64,000 nucleotides of DNA from Tessaracoccus palaemonis (GTDB lineage: Bacteria > Actinomycetota > Actinomycetes > Propionibacteriales > Propionibacteriaceae). The first letter of the stretch is position 1, and every line of letters begins with the position of its first letter. Below are positions 8,939 to 18,451 of this stretch, one piece after another. Position numbers and translations under genes: made by a program. Under the pieces are notes generated by a model that saw only the letters and a list, made by a program, of their open reading frames with translations, had not been told where the DNA came from and ran no database searches. The stretch covers positions 744,001 through 808,000 of the forward strand of contig NZ_CP079216.1 in NCBI RefSeq assembly GCF_019316905.1, in the 5' to 3' direction.

Positions 8939-9144
8939 TCGGAGTCCTCCGCGTCCTCCGCCTGGCGCTTGGCGACCTGTTCCCTGGCCCCGTCGAGGAA
9001 TCCCTGGCAGATGTCCGCCAGCTTCTCCCCGCGTTGCCACAACGCCATGGAGTCGGCCAGCGAGGCCCCGCCGGACTCCAGCTTCGCGACGACCTGCATC
9101 AGCTCGTCGCGGGCCTGTTCGTAGGTGAGTTCTTCCTCAGGCAT
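8935..9144 (-). CDS. xseB: Exodeoxyribonuclease VII small subunit
   Basis: This 69-residue protein matches the XseB helical hairpin with the pattern LTYEQARDELMQVVAKLESGGASLADSM followed by GEKLADICQGFLDGAR. XseB packs along XseA in the enzyme that degrades single-stranded DNA from both ends. It overlaps the upstream xseA gene by 8 nt, which indicates translational coupling. Confidence 0.93.
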   Translation of the reverse strand: MPEEELTYEQARDELMQVVAKLESGGASLADSMALWQRGEKLADICQGFLDGAREQVAKRQAEDAEDSD

Positions 9145-10363
9145 GCTGCTCCTTGGGGGTGGTGGCGACGACGTCGAGCGTAAGGGTTCCGTCGGAGAGG
9201 TAGGCCTCGATGCGCTCGCCCGCGGAGGCGTCGGCGGTGCTGGAGACCGACCCGCCCGAGGCGTCGACGAGCACGGCGTAGCCGCGCTCCAGGGTGCGCT
9301 TGGGGGACAGCGCGCGGATGGTCGAGACGGCGGATCGGAGGTCCGCTTCCTGCGCGGTGAGGTGTCGCTCGATCGCCGTGTCGAGCCGGTGGCGGAGGTG
9401 GTCGAGACGGGCGTAGTGGGCCGCGAACGCGCTGGTCGGGTCGAGCATCACGGGCCGCGAGCGCTGCTGTTCGAGCCATGCCTGCTCGCGGGAGAGCCTG
9501 TGCTCCAGCGCCCGGCCGAGGCGCAGCCGCGCCTGGGAGAGGTGCATGAGTTCGTCGTTGCGATCGGGCACGACGCGTTTGGCTGCGTCGGTGGGGGTCG
9601 AGGCGCGCACGTCGGCGACGTAGTCGAGCAGCGGGACGTCGGCCTCGTGACCGATGGCGCTCACGACGGGGGTCCGGGCCGCGGCGACGGCGCGGACGAG
9701 CCCCTCGTCGGAGAACGAGAGCAGGTCCTCCAGCGAGCCGCCGCCGCGGGCGATGATGATGACGTCGACCTCCGCGTCGGCATCGAGGGCCGCGAGCGCC
9801 GTCATGACAGACTCTGCGGACGTCGGCCCCTGCACGAGGGCGTGCCGGACGCGGATCTGTGCGGCGGGCCAGCGTCGGGCGATGTTGGTCACGACGTCGC
9901 GCTCGGCGTCGGAGTCCTTGCCCGTCACGAGCCCGATCACGCGGGGGAGGGCCGGGAGACGCTTCTTTCGATAGTCGTCGAACAGCCCCTCGGCCTGGAG
10001 CTTGCGGCGGCGCTGCTCCAGCTGGGCCAGGAGCCTGCCCTCGCCTGCCACGTGCAGCTCGAGGCATTCGAAGGTGAGGGAGGCGCTCCGCTCCCAGACA
10101 CGGGGTCGGACCCGGGCCGTCACACGTGAGCCCTCCGGCAGGGGGCCCGCGGCGTCGAGCACGAAGGCGGACACGGTCACCCGGGCGGACATGTCCGCGG
10201 TCCGGTCGCGGAAGGTCAGGTACTGTGTCGCGCCGCTGCGCCGTTTGATCTCGACGACCTGAGCGTCGACCCAGATATCTCCGCAGCGCCCGACCCAGCC
10301 CTTGACCGCGCCGATGACGCGGCCCAGCGGCTGCGGCCGCTCGCGGGAGTTCTCCAGCGCCAT
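9137..10363 (-). CDS. xseA: Exodeoxyribonuclease VII large subunit
   Basis: The 408-residue catalytic subunit has an N-terminal OB fold (about 1-110, with WVDAQVVEIKR) and a catalytic core with the family signature VDVIIIARGGGSLEDLLSFSDE at about residues 195-216, plus ISAIGHE-like VVSAIGHEADVPLLDYVADVRASTPTDAA. A long helical region follows and binds XseB. The start ATG shares one base with the stop of the upstream Rv1109c-like gene, so the three genes form an operon. Confidence 0.95.
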   Translation of the reverse strand: MALENSRERPQPLGRVIGAVKGWVGRCGDIWVDAQVVEIKRRSGATQYLTFRDRTADMSARVTVSAFVLDAAGPLPEGSRVTARVRPRVWERSASLTFECLELHVAGEGRLLAQLEQRRRKLQAEGLFDDYRKKRLPALPRVIGLVTGKDSDAERDVVTNIARRWPAAQIRVRHALVQGPTSAESVMTALAALDADAEVDVIIIARGGGSLEDLLSFSDEGLVRAVAAARTPVVSAIGHEADVPLLDYVADVRASTPTDAAKRVVPDRNDELMHLSQARLRLGRALEHRLSREQAWLEQQRSRPVMLDPTSAFAAHYARLDHLRHRLDTAIERHLTAQEADLRSAVSTIRALSPKRTLERGYAVLVDASGGSVSSTADASAGERIEAYLSDGTLTLDVVATTPKEQHA

Positions 10364-11115
10364 CAGGCGTCCCAGAGGCCGCTCGATGCACCGGCCTGGA
10401 AGGTGCCGAAGATGATGTTGCCCGCCTCGACGGGAGTGTCGAGGGGGAGGGCGACACCGAAGGTGGCCTCGCTGGTCACCGTCGCGTACTGGAAGTCGAT
10501 GCCGGTGAGCGCGTTTCGGCGGACCTCCACGGCGTCGACCACAGCGGACATCAGCACGTTGGGCGTGGCCTCGTCCGGCGAGATGGAGCCGGCGAACAGC
10601 GCCATCAGACTGGGCGACATCAGGGCGTGGGTGTCGAGCAGCACGTTGCCGATGCGGGCCTCATCGGAGGCGAGGAAGGTCTCCTCGTCGTCGAAGACGG
10701 CAACGTCGAGGGCCAGCATGCCCACCTGCAGAGCGTCGATCAGGGAGTCGTGGCCGTCGGCGCTCGGGTCGTGCTGCTCGTAGCAGACCGGGTCGTCGAC
10801 CAGGGCGAGGTACTGCGCAAGCTGCTCGCCCTCGGCGTCGTTCGCGTAGAGCGTGACACGTGCCATGTGGTCGCTGAAGCGCAGCACCTGGGCGCGGTAG
10901 GAGGCATCCGACTTCAGCGTCGCGGCGGTGTCGATGGGATGCCCGTCGCGCTGCACGAAGGCCAGCCGCGCGCCGCTCGGGTCGGTGTAGGTGCCGATCA
11001 GTGCGAAGCCTGGCACCTGGTCGATGCCCCGCACGCCGGCGCTGAAGGCGGCCGACGTGAGGCTTTCGAGGTCTTCGGTGTCGAATCCGAGGGAGTGGAG
11101 CTGCGGCGAATCCAT
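10363..11115 (-). CDS. Conserved hypothetical protein (Rv1109c-like by position)
   Basis: A 250-residue soluble, acidic protein with no signal peptide, membrane segment or catalytic motif that I recognise. It is the first gene of the operon with xseA and xseB and is divergent from ispH. M. tuberculosis has a hypothetical gene, Rv1109c, in the same place, so conserved gene order is the main evidence that it is real. The start ATG at 11115 follows a short leader, and the longer in-frame extension to 11352 would cross the ispH promoter. Confidence 0.75.
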   Translation of the reverse strand: MDSPQLHSLGFDTEDLESLTSAAFSAGVRGIDQVPGFALIGTYTDPSGARLAFVQRDGHPIDTAATLKSDASYRAQVLRFSDHMARVTLYANDAEGEQLAQYLALVDDPVCYEQHDPSADGHDSLIDALQVGMLALDVAVFDDEETFLASDEARIGNVLLDTHALMSPSLMALFAGSISPDEATPNVLMSAVVDAVEVRRNALTGIDFQYATVTSEATFGVALPLDTPVEAGNIIFGTFQAGASSGLWDA

Positions 11116-11266
11116 GCGGCAAGGGTACCGACGCGTGCCGACGACGTGCGGGCGGCGCGGAGGTGGGTCCGGTTGCGTCCCGGCGCGTCCGGCCGGGGTC
11201 CCGCCGGTGCCGCTGTGCGCCAGACGCGAAGCTGGGATCCGGTGCCCACCACTTAGACTGGACCAT

Positions 11267-12244
11267 ATGACCAGCACCAGTGAGACCAGCAAGCGCGTCG
11301 TCGTCGCGGCCCCCCGCGGGTACTGCGCGGGCGTCGACAGGGCCGTCGTCACCGTCGAGAAGGCGCTGGACCTGTACGGCCCGCCGGTCTACGTGCGCAA
11401 GCAAATCGTGCACAACAAGCACGTCGTCGAGACCCTCGAGCATCGCGGCGCGGTCTTCGTCGAGGAGCTCGACGAGGTTCCCGAGGGCGCGACCGTCGTG
11501 TTCTCCGCTCACGGCGTGTCTCCCGCCGTGCACGCCGAGGCGGCCGAGCGGCACCTCAAGACCATCGACGCCACCTGCCCGCTGGTGACGAAGGTGCACC
11601 ACGAGGCGAAGAGGTTCGCCAAGGAGAACACGCAGATCCTGCTCATCGGCCACGGCGGCCACGAGGAGGTCGAGGGCACCATGGGCGAGGCGCCGGAGAG
11701 CACGACGCTGGTGCAGTCCCCCGCCGACGTCGAGCACGTCGAGCTCCCCGAGGGCACGAACGTCGCCTGGCTGAGTCAGACCACGCTGTCGGTCGACGAG
11801 ACGATGGAGACCGTGACCCGGCTGCGGGAGAAGTTCCCGCTGCTGATGGATCCGCCGTCTGACGACATCTGCTACGCCACGCAGAACCGCCAGCTGGCCG
11901 TCAAGCAGATCGCCAGCGCCGGCTGCGACCTGATGATCGTCGTCGGCTCCCAGAACTCGTCGAACTCAGTCCGCCTGGTCGAGGTCGCCCTCGAGGCGGG
12001 GGCCAAGGCCTCCTACCGCGTCGACAACGCCGGCGAGATCGACCCCGCGTGGCTCGAGGGCGTGGACACCGTCGGCGTCACGAGCGGCGCGTCGGTCCCC
12101 GACGACCTGGTCCAGGGTGTGCTGAACTTCCTCCAGGAGCGCGGTTTCCCGGCCGCGGTCGAGGAACGCCTGACGGAGGAGACCCTCACCTTCGCGCTGC
12201 CCCCGGAGCTCCGCAAGGATCTCCGCCGCGCCGTCAAGCACTGA
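11267..12244 (+). CDS. ispH: 4-hydroxy-3-methylbut-2-enyl diphosphate reductase
   Basis: IspH is the last enzyme of the MEP isoprenoid pathway and makes IPP and DMAPP through a [4Fe-4S] cluster. The 325-residue protein has all three cluster cysteines: Cys20 in [11 protein letters not shown], Cys104 in DATCPLVTK and Cys202 in [10 protein letters not shown]. Substrate-binding [10 protein letters not shown] and [12 protein letters not shown] are also present. The ATG at 11267 gives the standard N-terminus. The prenyl transferase at 7518 uses the product of this pathway. Confidence 0.97.
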   Translation: MTSTSETSKRVVVAAPRGYCAGVDRAVVTVEKALDLYGPPVYVRKQIVHNKHVVETLEHRGAVFVEELDEVPEGATVVFSAHGVSPAVHAEAAERHLKTIDATCPLVTKVHHEAKRFAKENTQILLIGHGGHEEVEGTMGEAPESTTLVQSPADVEHVELPEGTNVAWLSQTTLSVDETMETVTRLREKFPLLMDPPSDDICYATQNRQLAVKQIASAGCDLMIVVGSQNSSNSVRLVEVALEAGAKASYRVDNAGEIDPAWLEGVDTVGVTSGASVPDDLVQGVLNFLQERGFPAAVEERLTEETLTFALPPELRKDLRRAVKH

Positions 12245-12536
12245 CCCCAGGTCGCCCCAGCCCGACCCCTGCCTGTCCCGGCGCTCGCCTCCCGCGTCGG
12301 TCACCCTGGGCCGCGATGAGCACGACACACTTGTCGTCGCGCCGCGTGGGCGGTTTGAACGGTTTTCGGGAGTTGAGCAGGAGGATCTGCTCACTGTGCC
12401 TGCGCGGCCCGCTGCCGCCGCAGATCGATCGTCTGGTTGCGCCCCCCGTCACGGTTTATCCACAGGTCGGCGTCCTGTCTGTCAGGTGACCCGTCCGGTC
12501 GCTAGATTCACCGCACTCGACGGAGAGGACAGGCGC
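12245..12536. other. Gap between ispH and the secreted-protein pair
   Basis: This gap of 292 bp holds no gene that I can support. The first half is GC-rich like the backbone, while from about 12400 the base composition falls toward that of the following two genes. TAGATT at about 12503 could be a -10 box for the lipoprotein gene. No clear hairpin terminator for ispH was found by eye. Confidence 0.4.
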
Positions 12537-13127
12537 ATGCGGGCTTCAGTGATGCTGATTGCAGTTGTGCTGCTCGTCGGGTGCGCTGGCGACGGTGTGG
12601 AGTCGGTGTCGCCGGAGCCGACAGCCGTGACGACGTCGATCCCTGTTGCATCGCCGACTCCGAGCGCCAGTCCGTCGCCCACTGTGATGCCGACGTACCC
12701 GAGCGATCTGCCGACGGAGTCGGCAGAGGAAGCGGCAATCATCGCCGGCTGGCAGGAGTACTGGCGGGTCTATGCAAAATTCACTGCGGACCCAAATGGG
12801 TACACTGATTTCTCCGAGGTGTCGTATGTTACCACCGATGAGAGGGGTCGGATACTCCTGAACTTTCTCACTTATATGCGCGAGAACGACCTCAAGACCT
12901 TGGGTGGTCAGGTATTTAGGGATGTACGGGTGAAGCGGGTCGATAAGGGCATTGCTGAGGTTCAATACTGCTTCGATACCCGCCACGTTGACGTGCGGCA
13001 CGCAGATACCGGTGAGGTGTTCGAGCGAGACGTGGCGGATACCTATGTGGAGACGGCCACGATGCACGAGGGTGCGGATGGCATCTGGCGGGTGGCGAGA
13101 ATTCACGACAAGGAAGCCAAGTGCTGA
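12537..13127 (+). CDS. Predicted secreted lipoprotein, unknown function
   Basis: A 196-residue protein with a short signal peptide and lipobox LLVGC (lipidated Cys about residue 16), then a Ser/Thr/Pro-rich linker with repeated SPSP/TPSA runs to about residue 60. A compact domain of about 130 residues ends in Cys. The domain resembles the SnoaL/NTF2-like lipoproteins often found in pairs with secreted proteins in actinobacteria, but I do not recognise it firmly. Base composition is AT-richer than the neighbours. The last 7 nt overlap the next gene, so they are co-translated. Confidence 0.75.
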   Translation: MRASVMLIAVVLLVGCAGDGVESVSPEPTAVTTSIPVASPTPSASPSPTVMPTYPSDLPTESAEEAAIIAGWQEYWRVYAKFTADPNGYTDFSEVSYVTTDERGRILLNFLTYMRENDLKTLGGQVFRDVRVKRVDKGIAEVQYCFDTRHVDVRHADTGEVFERDVADTYVETATMHEGADGIWRVARIHDKEAKC

Positions 13128-14059
13128 GAGTTCCGACCTCGTTAATCCTAATTGTGTTGGTTTCATGTGCTGGGGTCTCTAGTGTGCATGCCGATGTGTC
13201 GTGTCCCGAGGAGTTCGATGCGTCAATGGGTGCATGTGATAACTCGGAAGTGATTCCAGGTTCACCTGCCAGTACATCGCCTGGTTCTGATGGTAGTTCC
13301 CAGGGTGGTGGTGCCCCGGGAGATCGGCGGACTTGCCTCTTCGTTGGCCGAGAGGTTGCATGCCAGACGGGCTTCGGGTGGTGGAGTGACGTGGTCCAGG
13401 GTTGGTGCAAGCGCGTGGAACCGCAGCCTCCTAAAGGTGACGCCGTCTGGCGCGGAAGAGAGGACGGAGCGATCTACCAGTGCACCCGACCCTCCTTCGA
13501 CGGGACTCCGGACCCGGCGATGACCACCATCCGTTGGCTGCCCACACCGCCCGAGGAGGCGAGCGTCGATCCGGAGGAACTCGCGCAGCGGATTCTGGCC
13601 CGGCTGGAACTGCAGGCTCCCGAGATGGCTCTCCATCCCCGGGGTGGGGAGTGGCCGTTGTCTGGGGTCACTGGCTGGAAGATGTGGATGTGGGTGGAGC
13701 CTGCGTCCGAGCGGCAGTGGGGTCCGATCTCTGATTCGGATTCGGAGGGTGGCGTCACAGTGACGCTGTCAGCCCGGGTAGGCAACGTCGAATGGGACAT
13801 GGGCAATGGCGACACGGTGACGTGCGACAAGGGCGCCGTCTGGTCGGAGGCCCGCACCAATGGCGGGCAGAACATCGCTTCTCCGGACTGCGGCTACATG
13901 TACGAGTCGCGGGGCGACTACACGGTGACGGCGACGGCACACTGGCTGGTTGAGTGGACCGGGGGTGGGCAGTCGGGAACGATCCCGCTGGATCTGCGCC
14001 GCGAGCAGGCCTACGAGGTAGTGGAGCTGCAGTCGGTCAACATCCCCGTCGGCGGCTGA
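13121..14059 (+). CDS. Predicted secreted protein with PKD-like region
   Basis: A 312-residue exported protein. The N-terminus has a hydrophobic stretch with either a lipobox (LVSC, Cys about 16) or a signal peptidase I site after SVHA. A low-complexity Ser/Gly region follows. The C-terminal half has the pattern WDMGNGDTVTC...SPDCGYMYESRGDYTVTATAHW, which resembles PKD-like beta-sandwich domains of actinobacterial exported proteins, with a likely disulfide between the two cysteines. It forms a two-gene unit with the lipoprotein upstream. Function unknown. Confidence 0.75.
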   Translation: MLRVPTSLILIVLVSCAGVSSVHADVSCPEEFDASMGACDNSEVIPGSPASTSPGSDGSSQGGGAPGDRRTCLFVGREVACQTGFGWWSDVVQGWCKRVEPQPPKGDAVWRGREDGAIYQCTRPSFDGTPDPAMTTIRWLPTPPEEASVDPEELAQRILARLELQAPEMALHPRGGEWPLSGVTGWKMWMWVEPASERQWGPISDSDSEGGVTVTLSARVGNVEWDMGNGDTVTCDKGAVWSEARTNGGQNIASPDCGYMYESRGDYTVTATAHWLVEWTGGGQSGTIPLDLRREQAYEVVELQSVNIPVGG

Positions 14060-15328
14060 TCACACCAGGAACTGGAAGTACGGGCTGTCGTAGGCCACCT
14101 CGTGTGCCTCCATGCCAGATGCCTCGATGCGCTCCACCAGGAATCGATAGTCGCTCGGGTTGCCCAGCTCGACGCCCACCAGGGCGGGGCCGGTGTCGCG
14201 GTTGTTGCGCTTGATGTACTCGAAGAACGTGATGTCGTCCTCCGGCCCGAGCACGGAGTCGAGGAAGGACCGCAGCGCGCCCGGCTGCTGAGGGAACTCG
14301 ATCAGGAAGTAGCGCTTGCGACCCTCATGGATCAGCGACCGCTCGACGATCTCGCCGTAGCGCGACACGTCGTTGTTGCCGCCCGAGACCAGCACAAGCA
14401 CCCGTGAACCTGGCGTGATCGCCACCCTCGGCCCGACTCCGCCCGTGGGCAGCGCGGCCGCGGCCAGGGCGCCGGCAGGCTCGGCGATGATGCCGTCGGT
14501 CTGGTACATCGCGAGCATCTCGGTGCAGATCTGCCCCTCAGGGACTCGGGTGAGTTCGATGCCCGCCTCGCGCACGACCTCGAACGTGAAGTCGCCGGCC
14601 CGACGGACGGCGGCGCCGTCGACGAAGGTGTCGATCTCCTTGAGCGTCACCGGGTGACCGGCGGAGATGGCGGCCGCCATGCAGGGGGCGCCCTCGGGCT
14701 CGACGCCGACGATGCGGACCTCGGGGTGGTGGGTCCGGAGCCAGGCGCTGACCCCGGCGACCAGCCCGCCGCCACCGATGGGCAGGACCACCACGTCGGG
14801 CACGAAGCCCAGCTGCTCGATGGCCTCCACGATGATCGTGCCCTGGCCGGCGGCCGTGCGGGGGTCGTTGAATGCCGGTACGGGAGCCATGCCCTCCTCG
14901 ACGGCGAGGCGGGTGGCCTCCTCGGAGGCGGCGTCGTAGGTGGCTCCGTGGTAGACGAGGTTGATGAAGCCGTCGCCGAGATCTTGGATGCGGTCGCGCT
15001 TCTGCCGGGGCGTCGTCAGGGGAACGACGATGGTGGCCCGGACCCCGAGTGCGGCAGCGGAGTACGCGACGCCCTGGGCGTGGTTGCCCGCGGATGCGCA
15101 GACGACACCGGCAGCCTTCTCCTCGGGGCTGAGCTGCGCCATGAGGTTGTAGGCGCCGCGCAGCTTGTACGACCGCACGGGTTGGAGATCTTCACGCTTA
15201 AGCCAGATCTGCGACCCCGTCGCCTTCGTCAGGCGCGGGTCAAGGTGCACCGGGGTGGGCCGGGTGACATCCGCCAGCCGCGTGAGGGCGTCGGGGATCT
15301 GCGCGGCGAGATCGGTGAGGAGGCTCAT
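14060..15328 (-). CDS. ilvA: Threonine ammonia-lyase (biosynthetic)
   Basis: IlvA deaminates threonine to 2-oxobutanoate, the first step of isoleucine synthesis. The PLP lysine is Lys55 in SYKLRGAYN and the phosphate-binding loop is PIGGGGLVAG at about 185-195. At 422 residues it carries one C-terminal ACT-like regulatory domain (about 335-422), the short form common in actinobacteria, which is usually feedback-controlled by isoleucine. It converges with the secreted-protein pair, with stop codons directly adjacent. Confidence 0.94.
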   Translation of the reverse strand: MSLLTDLAAQIPDALTRLADVTRPTPVHLDPRLTKATGSQIWLKREDLQPVRSYKLRGAYNLMAQLSPEEKAAGVVCASAGNHAQGVAYSAAALGVRATIVVPLTTPRQKRDRIQDLGDGFINLVYHGATYDAASEEATRLAVEEGMAPVPAFNDPRTAAGQGTIIVEAIEQLGFVPDVVVLPIGGGGLVAGVSAWLRTHHPEVRIVGVEPEGAPCMAAAISAGHPVTLKEIDTFVDGAAVRRAGDFTFEVVREAGIELTRVPEGQICTEMLAMYQTDGIIAEPAGALAAAALPTGGVGPRVAITPGSRVLVLVSGGNNDVSRYGEIVERSLIHEGRKRYFLIEFPQQPGALRSFLDSVLGPEDDITFFEYIKRNNRDTGPALVGVELGNPSDYRFLVERIEASGMEAHEVAYDSPYFQFLV

Positions 15329-15376
15329 GGGACGTCATTCTTGCCGCTGCCTGGGCGCCGCGCCAGCTCTCGACGA

Positions 15377-16885
15377 TCAGGCCCCGGCCTGTTCGATGCC
15401 GCGCAGCTGCTGAGGGGCGCGCACATCCAGGTCGGGATCGTCGGCTGCCAGCAGGCCGCGCTCGCGTTCCCTTTCCTCCGCGTAGTTGATCATCTCGGTG
15501 ACGGCCAGCTGACGCGTCGACTCCGTGATGGGATCGAGATCGCCAAGTTCCTCGTCGGTAACCTGCAGGTCGCGGAAACGTCGGGCCTGGACCATCACTC
15601 GGGTCTCGAGGGTGGCGACGGCGCTGTTGTAGCTCTTCACCGTCGCGGTGAGCGAGCGGCCCAGCTTGTCGAAATGCGAGCCGAGCGTGGCCAGCCTCTT
15701 GTAGAGCTCGCGCCCGAGTGCGGAGATCTCCTGAGCCGTCGTGGCTAGCGCCACCTGCTTCCAGCCGTTCGCGACCACCTGCAACATCGGGATCAGCAGG
15801 CCGGGGCTCGACAGCACGATGTGCTTACGCGTGGCGTACTCGTGGAGGTCGGGCAACTGCTCGAGCGCCAGGCGGTAGATCTCGTCCGACGGCAGGTACA
15901 GCACGACGAACTCGGGCGACCCCAGATCCAGCTGCCAGTAGCCCTTTGCGGAGAGCTGGTCGATGTGGGCGCGGACGTGGCGGGCGAAGCGGGCGAAATG
16001 TTCGCGCTGTTCGGCCTCGTCAGCAGTGTTGTAGGCATCGAGGGCCGCCTGCAGGGGGGCCTTGGAGTCGACGAAGATGACCTTGTCGCTGGGCAGGTTG
16101 ACGCGGAGATCGGGGCGGAACGGCCCCTCCTCGGACTGGTAGGTGGTCTGCGTGTCGAAGTCGCAGCGTTCCGACAGCCCCGAGATCTCGACGATCCTGC
16201 GGAGCGACTGCTCGCCCCACGCGCCGCGGACCTGCGGCGTGCGGAGCGCGTTGCTCAGCGTCGTGGTCTCCCGGCGGATGGCCTCACCGGACTCGCGCAC
16301 TACCTTCACCTGCTCGCCCAGCTCCGCCGCCATGCGGGCGCGGGTGGTCTCCACAGTCTGCAGCTTCTCCTGCATCTGCTTGAGCCCGTCGGTCAGCGGG
16401 GCGACGAGCTGCTCGGTGGCCTTCAGCCGCTGCTCGGCGGCCGCGTCGGCCTGCTTGCCCTGGCGCTCCAGCGACTCGGCGGACAACACCTTGAACTGGT
16501 TCAGGAGCGTCTCGCGGTCGGCAGCCTGCTCGGCCGCCTTCTCGCGGGCCGCGTCCCGCTCCGCCGTCAGCGCCGCGACGTTCGCCGCGACGCGCGAGGT
16601 CTCGGCGTGCGCCTCCGCCACGAGCCGACGGGCCTCCTCCGCCAGTGTCCTGAGATCCGCCTTGTCTGCCAGATGCTGCGCGATCTCGGCTTTGACCATG
16701 GCCGACTCCTCGCGTGCGCGGCTTGCCTCGGCGCGGGCGGTGGCCGCGTCCTGGCGCGCGTCGGTCAGCGCCCGCGCATCCGGCTCGGCGGCGGTGCCGG
16801 ACTGCCCCCGTCGGCCGAACAGGAATCCGCCCACGGCGCCGATGATGAGGGTGAGCAGCGCGATCACGATGGTCAGTGCGTCCAT
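15377..16885 (-). CDS. rmuC: DNA recombination protein RmuC homologue
   Basis: About 502 residues. An N-terminal membrane anchor (MDALTIVIALLTLIIGAVGG) is followed by a long Ala/Glu/Arg coiled coil (about 30-200) and the RmuC nuclease-like domain with RGAWGEQSLRRIVEISGL and VDSKAPL. RmuC limits inversions at short inverted repeats; here it sits in a genome segment full of palindromes, which may be coincidence. I chose the ATG at 16885 because the membrane helix starts there. A TTG at 16915 would add ten residues and has its AGGAA too close. Confidence 0.9.
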   Translation of the reverse strand: MDALTIVIALLTLIIGAVGGFLFGRRGQSGTAAEPDARALTDARQDAATARAEASRAREESAMVKAEIAQHLADKADLRTLAEEARRLVAEAHAETSRVAANVAALTAERDAAREKAAEQAADRETLLNQFKVLSAESLERQGKQADAAAEQRLKATEQLVAPLTDGLKQMQEKLQTVETTRARMAAELGEQVKVVRESGEAIRRETTTLSNALRTPQVRGAWGEQSLRRIVEISGLSERCDFDTQTTYQSEEGPFRPDLRVNLPSDKVIFVDSKAPLQAALDAYNTADEAEQREHFARFARHVRAHIDQLSAKGYWQLDLGSPEFVVLYLPSDEIYRLALEQLPDLHEYATRKHIVLSSPGLLIPMLQVVANGWKQVALATTAQEISALGRELYKRLATLGSHFDKLGRSLTATVKSYNSAVATLETRVMVQARRFRDLQVTDEELGDLDPITESTRQLAVTEMINYAEERERERGLLAADDPDLDVRAPQQLRGIEQAGA

Positions 16886-16971
16886 ATCTCTCAGCTTTGC
16901 AGGCCGGTCCGACAATTCCTGAACGGCACACCGCGGAGGGGTGCCAGCGGGCGGGGTCTAGCCTTGGGGCC

Positions 16972-18234
16972 ATGCTCGGAACTGCCCTCGAACACATCGA
17001 CGACCTTGCCGACTTCGTGTCGGTCTCGCCCACCAGCTACCACGCAGCCGATCAGATTGCCGTGCGGCTGCGGCTCGCAGGTTTCGAGGGGGTCGACCCG
17101 ACCCGCCCCTTCGGCGACGTGACCGGCCGACGCTTCGTCCTGCGCGAGGGCGCCGTCATTGCCTGGGTGGCCCCCGAGACGGTCAGGGCCGAGACGGGCT
17201 TCCGCATTGTCGGCACCCACACCGATTCCCCCGCCTTCAAGGTCAAGCCAGGGCCGCTGCTGCGCTCGGCGGGGTGGACGGGAATCGGGGTCGAGATCTA
17301 CGGAGGGCCGCTCATCAACTCGTGGCTCGACAGGGACCTCGGCCTCGCTGGGCGCATCGTCACCCGCGACGGGCAGGCGCACCTCGTGAGGACGGGCCCG
17401 ATCGCGCGCATTCCGCAGCTCGCCATCCATCTCGACCGCGGCGCCAACGACGGTCTGAAGCTCGACCGCCAGGCCCACACGCAGCCGATCGTCGCCCTCG
17501 ACCTCAAGCAGCCGCTGCTCGAGACGCTGTGCGCGCTCGCCGGCGTGGCGGTGGAGGACGCCGTCGCGACCGACCTGTTCACCTTCGACACCCAGCGGCC
17601 GGCGGTCATCGGCGTCGAGCGCGAGTTCTTCGCCTCGGCGCGCCTGGACAACCTGTTGTCCACGCATGCGGCCCTGACCGCCATGGAGTCGCTGACAGCC
17701 ACCGATGACGTGGCGGTATTCGCAGCCTTCGACCACGAGGAGGTCGGCTCCGCGACGGCGACCGGCGCGGCCGGGCCGATTCTCGGTGACGTGCTCGAAC
17801 GCATTGCCGCCGGTTATGGCCTCGGCCTCGACGAGACCCGCGCCATGTACGCGCGGTCCTCCTGCGTCTCCGCCGACTGCGGACACGTCGTCCACCCGAA
17901 CTACGCGGGCAAGCATGATCCGGTGAACCAGCCGCTCCCCAACAGTGGTCCACTGCTGAAGATCAACGCCAGCCAGCGTTACGCCACCGACGCCATCGGC
18001 ACGGCCATCTGGGTCAACGCGTGTGAGAAGGCCGGGGTGCCGACGCAACCCTTCGTCTCGAACAACGACGTGCCCTGCGGGTCGACGATCGGCCCCATCA
18101 CGGCGACCAGGCTCGGCATCAGGACCGTCGACGTCGGCGCCGGGCTGCTGAGCATGCACTCTGCCCGCGAGATGTGTGGGGTTGAGGACCCGTGGTTCAC
18201 CGCACGCGCCATGGAGGCCTACTGGGCGGGCTGA
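16972..18234 (+). CDS. M18 family aminopeptidase
   Basis: A 420-residue zinc aminopeptidase of the M18 family (aspartyl aminopeptidase type). Metal and catalytic motifs are visible: GTHTDSPAFKVKP (His about 81), the bridging Asp in SARLDN, the Glu pair in FDHEEVGSATA and the C-terminal His in LLSMHSAREM. It removes N-terminal residues from peptides in the cytoplasm. The ATG at 16972 follows a short leader and faces away from rmuC. A heptamer repeat array begins 9 bp after its stop. Confidence 0.93.
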   Translation: MLGTALEHIDDLADFVSVSPTSYHAADQIAVRLRLAGFEGVDPTRPFGDVTGRRFVLREGAVIAWVAPETVRAETGFRIVGTHTDSPAFKVKPGPLLRSAGWTGIGVEIYGGPLINSWLDRDLGLAGRIVTRDGQAHLVRTGPIARIPQLAIHLDRGANDGLKLDRQAHTQPIVALDLKQPLLETLCALAGVAVEDAVATDLFTFDTQRPAVIGVEREFFASARLDNLLSTHAALTAMESLTATDDVAVFAAFDHEEVGSATATGAAGPILGDVLERIAAGYGLGLDETRAMYARSSCVSADCGHVVHPNYAGKHDPVNQPLPNSGPLLKINASQRYATDAIGTAIWVNACEKAGVPTQPFVSNNDVPCGSTIGPITATRLGIRTVDVGAGLLSMHSAREMCGVEDPWFTARAMEAYWAG

Positions 18235-18242
18235 CCCTCGGG

Positions 18243-18291
18243 CTGTCGGCTGTCGGCTGTCGGCTGTCGGCTGTCGGCTGTCGGCTGTCGG
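18243..18291. repeat. Seven tandem copies of CTGTCGG
   Basis: Seven exact head-to-tail copies of the heptamer CTGTCGG begin 9 bp after the M18 aminopeptidase stop codon, preceded by a partial unit (GG). Perfect identity suggests recent slippage. Seven bases is not a multiple of three and the array is intergenic, so length changes would not affect a reading frame. Confidence 0.95.
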
Positions 18292-18315
18292 AGCCTGCCG
18301 TGGCCATCCCATCCA

Positions 18316-18389
18316 GACGCCAACGAACTAGACGGACGCCAACGATATTCACGTGAATGCCGTTGGCGTCTGTCTATTTCGTTGGCGTC
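18316..18389. repeat. Modular intergenic palindrome built on GACGCCAACG
   Basis: The element is symmetrical about 18352.5, with a perfect central ATTCACGTGAAT and two copies of GACGCCAACG on the left mirrored by two CGTTGGCGTC on the right. Arms match except for scattered changes. It uses the same design as the elements at 4558 and 37255 (repeated GACGCCA word, inverted copies, short palindromic core), but the sequence is different. A strong hairpin is expected. It lies between M18 and the OhrR-like gene and may end transcription of the former. Confidence 0.75.
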
Positions 18390-18451
18390 CGCGGGAGGGG
18401 TGGGATGCGGGTGGTGGAGACCTCGCGGTGAGAATGGTTGTGCGCAGTTGA

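Noticed and set aside
18243-18291. CRISPR array
   Set aside because: The seven heptamers have no spacers and no cas genes are near.
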